Program-made: the position numbers and the translations under genes
Notes under the pieces: generated by a model
The model's database searches: none
What the model was told of the DNA's origin: nothing
Seen by the model: the letters and a program-made list of their open reading frames with translations, nothing else
Origin: Porphyromonadaceae bacterium UBA7087
GTDB lineage: Bacteria > Bacteroidota > Bacteroidia > Bacteroidales > Muribaculaceae
Direction of reading: 5' to 3'
NCBI GenBank assembly: GCA_002493515.1
Contig: DKYZ01000002.1
Coordinates: 1 to 11,945 of the forward strand
DNA: 11,945 bases
Shown: in pieces, positions 6,448 to 11,945 of the stretch
Position numbering within the stretch: the first letter of the stretch is position 1
Layout: the number at the start of each line of letters is the position of its first letter

Positions 6448-6831
6448 ATGCCTAACATTAAAAAAAACCGAAAAAAAAAAAACCCGGCAAACAACGAAGA
6501 GAAGAAAAGAAAACAGACTCCCTCCTGGCTCGTCGATTTCCGATACGGACGGTCGCTGAGCGTCGACTTCTTCAGGAAAAACGCCTGGTTCTTCATGGTT
6601 TTCGTAGTGGCCATGCTCTCGCTCATAGGCCTGCGGTATAAAAACAAGACCAAGATGATGGAAATCAAGAAGCTTAACATAGAGCTCAAGCAGGCTGAAA
6701 GCTCCAAGCTTCAGGAAAAGGCCGCATATATGTCGCTGATCCGGGAATCAGAGATGAAAAGGCTTGTCGAGGACAAGGGGCTCGGACTTCAGTTTCAGGA
6801 GCAGCCCCCCTATGAGGTGGATATGGAATAA
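6448..6831 (+). CDS. ftsL: FtsL-like cell division protein (Bacteroidota type)
   Basis: A 127-residue bitopic membrane protein. Residues 1-45 are cytoplasmic and very basic (NIKKNRKKKNPANNEEKKRK near the start), 46-63 form one membrane span (AWFFMVFVVAMLSLIGLR), and the rest is a periplasmic heptad-like helix (MMEIKKLNIELKQAESSKLQ) expected to form a coiled coil with a partner. FtsL proteins join FtsB and FtsQ in the divisome and activate FtsW-FtsI. Sequence conservation is low in this family; the call rests on position between rsmH and ftsI, size and topology, and resemblance to Bacteroidota FtsL-like proteins. Its first codons contain A8 (6460-6467) and A12 (6471-6482) tracts. Adding one A would lead to a stop inside the region that encodes the membrane span, and losing one would stop after about 40 codons, so a slip in either direction removes the functional part. 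The gap to ftsI is 43 bases. Confidence 0.85.
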   Translation: MPNIKKNRKKKNPANNEEKKRKQTPSWLVDFRYGRSLSVDFFRKNAWFFMVFVVAMLSLIGLRYKNKTKMMEIKKLNIELKQAESSKLQEKAAYMSLIRESEMKRLVEDKGLGLQFQEQPPYEVDME

Positions 6832-6842
6832 TCCGCCACGAT

Positions 6843-6878
6843 ATGTCACGTTTTTTCAAGTATAGAATGACAACATGA
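6843..6878 (+). other. Possible 11-codon mini-ORF overlapping the ftsI start
   Basis: In the ftsL-ftsI gap an ATG at 6843 opens the short frame MSRFFKYRMTT, whose TGA overlaps the ftsI ATG as ATGA. It could pass ribosomes on to ftsI by termination-reinitiation, because the direct distance from the ftsL stop is 43 bases with no Shine-Dalgarno in it. A frame this short arises easily by chance, so this is a weak call. Confidence 0.15.
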
Positions 6879-8998
6879 GTCACAACAACAACAAAAGCAA
6901 CATAATCTGGCGCTACACCATCATAACGATAATATTCTTCGTATTCGCTATGGCAGTCGTGGTGAAGTTGTTCAACACGACGGTGATAGATGCCAGCGAA
7001 TGGAACCGGCGTGCACGCAGCGAGCTCTCCAAAGTGACAATAATCAAGCCCGAGAGGGGCAACATTCTTGCCGACAACGGCAATATACTGGCTTGCAACC
7101 TCAAGGTGTTTGACATAAAGGTAGACCTTCGCCATCAGAAGGTGGCGAAGCTGAAACCCATACCCTGGGAGAAGGTAGACTCCCTCGCCGACTCCCTCGA
7201 CTATTATTATCCGAGGGTGAAAAACCTCAACCAGCATCCCGACACTTTCAAGAAATATTCCTGGCACACCAAGCTGAAGAAAGAGCTGGAGACCGCCCCC
7301 GCCAAACGCACAAGGGCGCTGCGCATCGCGAAAAAGAAGACTATCGACGACTTCGAGAGGATCCGTAAATTCCCCTTATTCAAGGATTTCAAGGGCAACG
7401 GATTCAGAAATCCCGTCTACAAGGAGGAGAAGAACATCAGGATATATCCTTACGGAAAAATGGCATACCGAAGCATCGGGCGTGTGAACGAAAGCCAGGA
7501 GACAGGGGAATTCCACGGATATTCCGGCCTGGAGAAGGACCTCGACTCCCTGCTTTACGGCAAACCGGGACGCGCCAAGAAGGTGGCCCTGACGCGCGGC
7601 ATAACCAACTGGGTCGACAAGGCTCCCGTCAGAGGGTTCGACATTCACACCACCATAGACATCGACCTCCAGGACATGCTGGAGGAGCAGCTCCTGAACG
7701 TCTGCTCGGAGGTGAACGCCGAATGGGGCACCGCCATCCTCATGGAAGTAGCCACCGGCGAGATAAAGGCCATCTCCAATATCGAGCTTCTCGACAACGG
7801 CACCTACGGCGAGGCGCTCAACCGCGCCGTGCTTCCCTTTGAGCCGGGATCCGTGATGAAGCCCATTTCCCTGATGATCGCCTTTGAGGACGGCCTGGTG
7901 AAAAATGTCACAGACATGGTGGACTGCAGCCCGTTCCAACGCACATCGGATCCCCACGGCAGCGGCCCCAAGACGATGAAGCAGGTGATCGAGCAGTCGT
8001 CAAACACCGGAATCGCACGCGTGATATTCCGTGGATACGCCAGCAATCCAGCCAGCTTCCATGACCGCCTTGAGTCGATCGGATTTTTCGAGCCCATGCA
8101 TTCCGGAATAGCCGGAGAGTGTGTGCCACGCATAAGGAAACTTGTCGACAGGGATTCACGGGGCAACAACATCACCATGACCGCACGCCATCTCGACCTC
8201 GCCCGCCAGGCTTATGGATACAACACAGAGATTCCGCCCCTCTACACCTTGTCAATCTACAATGCCATAGCCAACGACGGCCGCTACGTGCGCCCTCACC
8301 TGGTGAGATCGCTTATCGACGAGAACGGAAGGGACAGCGTCCTTCCCATAAGATATATCCGCGACAGCATATGCTCCCCGGCCACGGCACGCAAAGTCAG
8401 GGAGTGTATCAGGGAAGTGGTATGGGGCGAGCACGGCACCGCCCGCATGGTGCGCGACGACAGAGTGACCGTGGTCGGAAAGACCGGCACGGCATACCCC
8501 GTTGAGCACGGCGTCTACAACACGGCTAAGCGCCGGTACGCCTTCGCGGGATTCTTCCCCTACGACAAGCCGAAATACTCCTGCATGGCCCTGGTGCTCG
8601 CGCCTGCCGGAACGAGCGCGAACCGCACGTCAGGACAGGTGGTGAAGAACATGGCAATCAAGATGTTCGCACGGGGTATGCTCGACAACATATCGACCTT
8701 CACCGCCACAAGAAACGCCTCGACTCCCGTCATGGCGGCCTCCCTCGGCTCCTCGCCGAAAACCCTCTACCAGGCCCTGGGCATCAACGGCTCGAAAAGA
8801 ATAGCCGCCGAGAAACCCGCAGACGCGCCTCTGGTGCCCGACGTCAGGGGATACAGCGCTCGGGAGGCCATAAGAATCCTGGAGCAGCGCGGAATAGACG
8901 TCAGCATATCAGGACAGGGGCGTGTGGTGGCACAATCGATCCCGAAGGGGACGCCCGTGACCAGGAATATGAAAATCAAACTCATTCTGAAAGTATAG
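6875..8998 (+). CDS. ftsI: Septal peptidoglycan transpeptidase FtsI (PBP3, class B) with C-terminal PASTA domain
   Basis: The class B penicillin-binding protein cross-links peptide stems of new septal peptidoglycan, working with the glycosyltransferase FtsW. The 707-residue product has a short cytoplasmic tail, one membrane anchor at about 14-31 (IITIIFFVFAMAVVVK), the dimerisation/pedestal domain starting with KPERGNILADNGNILACN, and a transpeptidase domain with all three active-site motifs: S326-VMK329 (SxxK, S326 is the acyl-enzyme serine), S375-S-N377 (SxN) and K536-T-G538 (KTG). The tail from about 653 to 707 (VPDVRGYSAREAIRILEQRG onward) is one PASTA domain, which the E. coli enzyme lacks; that and an extended pedestal make it longer than the 588 residues of E. 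coli FtsI. PASTA-tailed FtsI is usual in Bacteroidota. It lies downstream of the ftsL-like gene and 49 bases before murE. It is the expected target of beta-lactams. Confidence 0.97.
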   Translation: MSHNNNKSNIIWRYTIITIIFFVFAMAVVVKLFNTTVIDASEWNRRARSELSKVTIIKPERGNILADNGNILACNLKVFDIKVDLRHQKVAKLKPIPWEKVDSLADSLDYYYPRVKNLNQHPDTFKKYSWHTKLKKELETAPAKRTRALRIAKKKTIDDFERIRKFPLFKDFKGNGFRNPVYKEEKNIRIYPYGKMAYRSIGRVNESQETGEFHGYSGLEKDLDSLLYGKPGRAKKVALTRGITNWVDKAPVRGFDIHTTIDIDLQDMLEEQLLNVCSEVNAEWGTAILMEVATGEIKAISNIELLDNGTYGEALNRAVLPFEPGSVMKPISLMIAFEDGLVKNVTDMVDCSPFQRTSDPHGSGPKTMKQVIEQSSNTGIARVIFRGYASNPASFHDRLESIGFFEPMHSGIAGECVPRIRKLVDRDSRGNNITMTARHLDLARQAYGYNTEIPPLYTLSIYNAIANDGRYVRPHLVRSLIDENGRDSVLPIRYIRDSICSPATARKVRECIREVVWGEHGTARMVRDDRVTVVGKTGTAYPVEHGVYNTAKRRYAFAGFFPYDKPKYSCMALVLAPAGTSANRTSGQVVKNMAIKMFARGMLDNISTFTATRNASTPVMAASLGSSPKTLYQALGINGSKRIAAEKPADAPLVPDVRGYSAREAIRILEQRGIDVSISGQGRVVAQSIPKGTPVTRNMKIKLILKV

Positions 8999-9047
8999 GC
9001 AGTCTTGCCTCTAAATAAACAGTAAACAGATTAAACTGAATCCACAT

Positions 9048-10517
9048 ATGGCAACGACAGAAAAATTATCGAGACTCCTCAAGGAAATCGATGTTGTTGA
9101 AATCATCGGAGAGACCGATAAGAACATAACTAGCCTCCAGAGCGACTCACGCAAAGCGGAAAAAGACGGCCTTTTCGTGGCCGTAAAAGGAGTCACGACC
9201 GACGGCCATAAATATATACCCGTCGTGGCGAGCGCCCACGTAGGGGCAATAGTATGCGAAAGGATGCCTGCCTCTTTTGTCAAAGGCGTCACCTATATCC
9301 GTGTGGCAGACTCCGCCGAAGCCCTCGGAAGGCTTGCCTCAGCCTGGTACGGGCATCCCTCGTCAAAACTGAAACTCGTAGGCGTCACCGGCACCAACGG
9401 AAAGACAACCACGGCTACGCTTCTCTATGAGATGGCCAAACTGGAGGGTTTCAAGGCCGGCCTGCTGTCTACGGTCTGCAATTACATATGCGACCAGGCG
9501 TATCCGACCACCCACACCACGCCCGACCCCCTTACCCTCAACGAACTGCTGTCACAGATGGTGGAGCAGGGATGCGAATATGCCTTTATGGAGGTATCGA
9601 GCCATGCGGCGGTGCAGCGTCGCATCGCCGGACTGATTTTCGCAGGCGCCATATTCACCAATCTCACACGCGACCATCTTGATTACCACGGCACTGTCGA
9701 GAACTACATGAAAGCGAAGAAAATGTTCTTCGACATGCTCCCGGCCGATGCATTCGCCCTTGTCAACGCCGACGACAAGGCCGGGGCATACATGGTGCAG
9801 AACACGAAGGCAAAAGTCTACACATATTCACTGCGCACGGACGCCGACTTCCGCGGACGTGTCCTCGAGACACGCCTGGACGGCACCCTGATGATGCTCA
9901 ACGGCCGCGAGGTGGAGGTGCGTTTCACAGGGCGCTTCAATGCCTACAACCTCACCGACGTCTACGGAGCCTCCATCCTGAGCGGATTCAATCCGGAGGA
10001 GGTGATTGTCAACATGAGCCGCCTTGTCCCCGTGGCAGGCCGCTTCCAGCCGTTCCTGTCGAAAAAGGGATATGCCGCGATTGTCGACTATGCGCATACC
10101 CCCGACGCCCTGGTGAATGTGCTCGACACTATCCGTGAGATTGTCGGGCCCGACGGAGAGATAATCACCGTGGTGGGGGCCGGAGGCAACCGCGACCACG
10201 GCAAACGGCCCATGATGGCCCAGGAGGCCGCCTGCCGCTCGGACCTGCTGATCCTGACCTCCGACAACCCGCGCGACGAGGAACCGGAACAGATTATCGC
10301 CGACATGAAGGCCGGACTCAACGCTGACGAGCTCCGCAGGACCGTCTGCATCACCGACCGCCGCGAGGCAATCCGTGAGGCCATGAGGCGCGCAAAGCCC
10401 GGAAATGTAGTGCTTGTAGCAGGCAAGGGCCACGAGACGTATCAGGAGGTGGGAGGAGTGCGCCATCATTTCGACGACCGCGAGGAGGTTGCCGCCGCAA
10501 TCAGCGACAACGAATGA
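9048..10517 (+). CDS. murE: UDP-MurNAc-L-Ala-D-Glu:meso-diaminopimelate ligase MurE
   Basis: MurE is a cytoplasmic ATP-dependent amide ligase that adds the third residue of the peptidoglycan stem peptide. The 489-residue product has an N-terminal UDP-sugar binding domain ([20 protein letters not shown]), a central ATPase domain with the P-loop G115-TNGKTT121, the THTTPDP segment, EVSSHA, and [20 protein letters not shown], which includes the lysine region (about 222-225) where Mur ligases carry a carbamylated lysine. The C-terminal domain has [24 protein letters not shown], and AGKGHE. The substrate motif is D406-NPR409, the form that binds meso-diaminopimelate; lysine-specific enzymes lack this arginine. 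This predicts a meso-DAP peptidoglycan, as expected for a Gram-negative. The ATG at 9048 follows a 49-base A-rich gap after ftsI and matches the usual length. Confidence 0.98.
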   Translation: MATTEKLSRLLKEIDVVEIIGETDKNITSLQSDSRKAEKDGLFVAVKGVTTDGHKYIPVVASAHVGAIVCERMPASFVKGVTYIRVADSAEALGRLASAWYGHPSSKLKLVGVTGTNGKTTTATLLYEMAKLEGFKAGLLSTVCNYICDQAYPTTHTTPDPLTLNELLSQMVEQGCEYAFMEVSSHAAVQRRIAGLIFAGAIFTNLTRDHLDYHGTVENYMKAKKMFFDMLPADAFALVNADDKAGAYMVQNTKAKVYTYSLRTDADFRGRVLETRLDGTLMMLNGREVEVRFTGRFNAYNLTDVYGASILSGFNPEEVIVNMSRLVPVAGRFQPFLSKKGYAAIVDYAHTPDALVNVLDTIREIVGPDGEIITVVGAGGNRDHGKRPMMAQEAACRSDLLILTSDNPRDEEPEQIIADMKAGLNADELRRTVCITDRREAIREAMRRAKPGNVVLVAGKGHETYQEVGGVRHHFDDREEVAAAISDNE

Positions 10518-10566
10518 GCATGCCGACATCACCTAAACTTAAAACTTAAAACCATTCCTGCGAATA

Positions 10567-11835
10567 ATGATATATTCGTTGTTTCAAAATATCGACGGGA
10601 TAGACTTCCCGGGATCCCATCTGATGGGATACATATCGTTCCGTGCCGGAACCGCCTTCACCCTCGCGATGCTGATAGCCCTGATATTCGGACGCGACAT
10701 AATCCACCGCCTGCAGAGGATGCAGGTGGGCGAGGTGGTGAGGAATCTCGGGCTGGAGGGGCAGATGAAAAAAACGGGCACCCCGACAATGGGAGGTGTG
10801 ATCATCATCCTTTCCATCCTCGTGCCGTGCCTGTTGCTCGGCAATCTGGCCAACATCTACATGATCCTCATGCTTGTGGCCACTCTCTGGATGGGAGCAA
10901 TAGGCTTCCTCGACGACTACAGGAAACTGAAATACCACAACAAGGACGGCCTGAAGGGGAAATACAAGATCATCGGACAGGTAGGCCTCGGCCTGCTGGT
11001 GGGAATCACCATGTGGCTGTCGCCCTCGATCAAGATGAGCGAGAATATCGAGGTGGAAAACACCACAAGCCATGAGACGGAGATCGTATACAAGCCCCAG
11101 CTTGTGAAGTCTCCCCAGACCACCATCCCTTTCGTGAAGAACAACAACTTCAACTACGAATGGCTGACGGGATGGATAGAAGACAGCCATGCGGCAAACA
11201 CAATGGGATGGATTGTATTCGTCTTCGTGGTGATTGTGGCTGTGGCCGCAGTCAGTAACGGGGCCAACCTCACCGACGGGCTCGACGGCCTGTGTGCCGG
11301 GACATCGGCCATCATCGGCGTGGCGCTGGCAATCATGGCCTATCTCGGCGGCCACGTCGTCTATTCGGGGTATCTCAACATCATGTATATCCCGGGGTCG
11401 GAGGAGATGGTGGTCTATGCCGGAGCATTCATAGGGGCTCTGGTGGGATTCCTGTGGTATAACGCGTTCCCCGCCCAGGTATTCATGGGCGACACCGGAA
11501 GCCTTACCCTGGGAGGAATCCTCGCCGTCTTCGCAATCCTCATACGCAAGGAGCTGCTCATACCCCTGCTGTGTCTGATTTTCTTCCTTGAAGACCTCAG
11601 CGTGATGCTTCAGGTAGGCTATTTCAAATACACCCGGCGAAAATACGGGGAGGGACGACGCATTTTCAAGATGACGCCGCTTCACCATCATTTCCAGAAG
11701 GCGGGAGACCCGTCGCTCAAATGCCTCGTCAACATTCCCTCGCATCCCATACCGGAATCGAAGATTGTGGTTCGTTTCTGGATTGCCGGAATCCTGCTTG
11801 CGGCCCTCACGTTCGTGACCCTCAAGATCAGATAA
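10567..11835 (+). CDS. mraY: Phospho-N-acetylmuramoyl-pentapeptide transferase MraY (lipid I synthase)
   Basis: MraY is the polytopic inner-membrane enzyme that moves phospho-MurNAc-pentapeptide from UDP to undecaprenyl phosphate, giving lipid I. The 422-residue product carries KKTGTPTMGG, the DDYRK motif (D116, D117), NLTDGLDGL (from N234), NAFPAQVFMGDTGSLTLGG (D309) and TPLHHHFQ (H373-H375), so the Mg2+ and substrate residues are all present. Two extra stretches account for its length over the E. coli protein (360): a polar loop at about 155-205 between membrane spans, common in Bacteroidota, and about 14 residues at 381-395 (DPSLKCLVNIPSHPI) between HHHFQKAG and PESKIVVRFW, where E. coli has a single residue. 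It starts 49 bases after murE. The reading frame ends in the usual FVTLKIR. Confidence 0.97.
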   Translation: MIYSLFQNIDGIDFPGSHLMGYISFRAGTAFTLAMLIALIFGRDIIHRLQRMQVGEVVRNLGLEGQMKKTGTPTMGGVIIILSILVPCLLLGNLANIYMILMLVATLWMGAIGFLDDYRKLKYHNKDGLKGKYKIIGQVGLGLLVGITMWLSPSIKMSENIEVENTTSHETEIVYKPQLVKSPQTTIPFVKNNNFNYEWLTGWIEDSHAANTMGWIVFVFVVIVAVAAVSNGANLTDGLDGLCAGTSAIIGVALAIMAYLGGHVVYSGYLNIMYIPGSEEMVVYAGAFIGALVGFLWYNAFPAQVFMGDTGSLTLGGILAVFAILIRKELLIPLLCLIFFLEDLSVMLQVGYFKYTRRKYGEGRRIFKMTPLHHHFQKAGDPSLKCLVNIPSHPIPESKIVVRFWIAGILLAALTFVTLKIR

Positions 11836-11945
11836 TCCGGAGCAACAATACGATAGATTATTAAGAAACATACATCAATAAATAAAGGCAGACGCCACAA
11901 CGAAATCTGCCATCTACAGAAAATTATAATACTCCCCGATTTTCA
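11836..11945. other. Start of the gap after mraY; no gene visible
   Basis: The last 110 bases contain no ATG on the plus strand and no terminator. A 6-bp inverted repeat GGCAGA/TCTGCC (11887-11892 and 11906-11911) is not followed by a T-tract. In related dcw clusters murD comes next, so its start is probably just beyond the window edge, but nothing here shows it. Confidence 0.5.

Noticed and set aside
10546..11871. Long open frame of 441 codons on the minus strand opposite mraY
   Set aside because: It mirrors mraY codon for codon, is rich in His, Asp and Glu with no recognisable domain, and has no promoter or start context. It is a by-product of the GC-biased codon use of mraY.
11887..11911. 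GGCAGA/TCTGCC inverted repeat after mraY as a terminator
   Set aside because: The stem is 6 bp with a 13-base loop and no T-tract, and the dcw operon normally continues past mraY.
1..11945. Mobile elements, CRISPR arrays, toxin-antitoxin or defence genes
   Set aside because: No transposase or integrase motifs, terminal repeats, regularly spaced repeats or defence-type proteins were seen. All large frames are accounted for by housekeeping, regulatory or secreted proteins.

Overview
The window looks like a chromosomal segment from a Bacteroidales bacterium, possibly Muribaculaceae-like (family-level guess, low confidence). The evidence is four promoter-like sites resembling the Bacteroidota sigma consensus TAnnTTTG, A-rich gene leaders without clear Shine-Dalgarno sequences, a short Bacteroidota-type FtsL-like protein, and an MraY of about 420 residues with the extra loop usual in this phylum. 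Nothing in the window looks like a mobile element, CRISPR array, rRNA or tRNA.

Layout. Positions 1-1934 (minus strand) hold the first 644 codons of a large secreted protein of unknown function whose 3' end lies outside the window. Positions 1935-2227 are a divergent control region with a promoter on each strand and several inverted repeats. Positions 2228-4015 (plus) encode a membrane-anchored regulator: signal peptide, periplasmic TPR-type helical domain, one membrane span, coiled coil and a C-terminal LuxR-type DNA-binding domain. Positions 4101-5442 form what appears to be a self-contained unit: promoter, a possible 29-codon leader ORF overlapping the next gene by ATGA, a GT4-type glycosyltransferase, and a strong intrinsic terminator.

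From 5477 to the right edge runs the start of a division and cell wall (dcw) operon in the order rsmH, ftsL-like, ftsI, murE, mraY, all on the plus strand with gaps of 11 to 49 bases. MurE adds meso-diaminopimelate to the UDP-MurNAc peptide, MraY moves the finished UDP-MurNAc-pentapeptide to undecaprenyl phosphate to give lipid I, FtsI (class B PBP with a C-terminal PASTA domain) cross-links septal peptidoglycan, the FtsL-like protein belongs with FtsI in the divisome, and RsmH methylates 16S rRNA. mraZ, which usually opens this cluster, is not in front of rsmH; the preceding gene is the glycosyltransferase, with a terminator between.

I do not see a wholly new system. The points most worth a second look are the imperfect 34-bp dyad and missing -33 box in front of the secreted-protein gene beside a membrane-bound regulator, the possible coupled leader peptide before the glycosyltransferase, the A12 tract at the start of ftsL, the missing mraZ with a dyad in its place, and an apparent insertion of about 14 residues next to the HHH motif of MraY.
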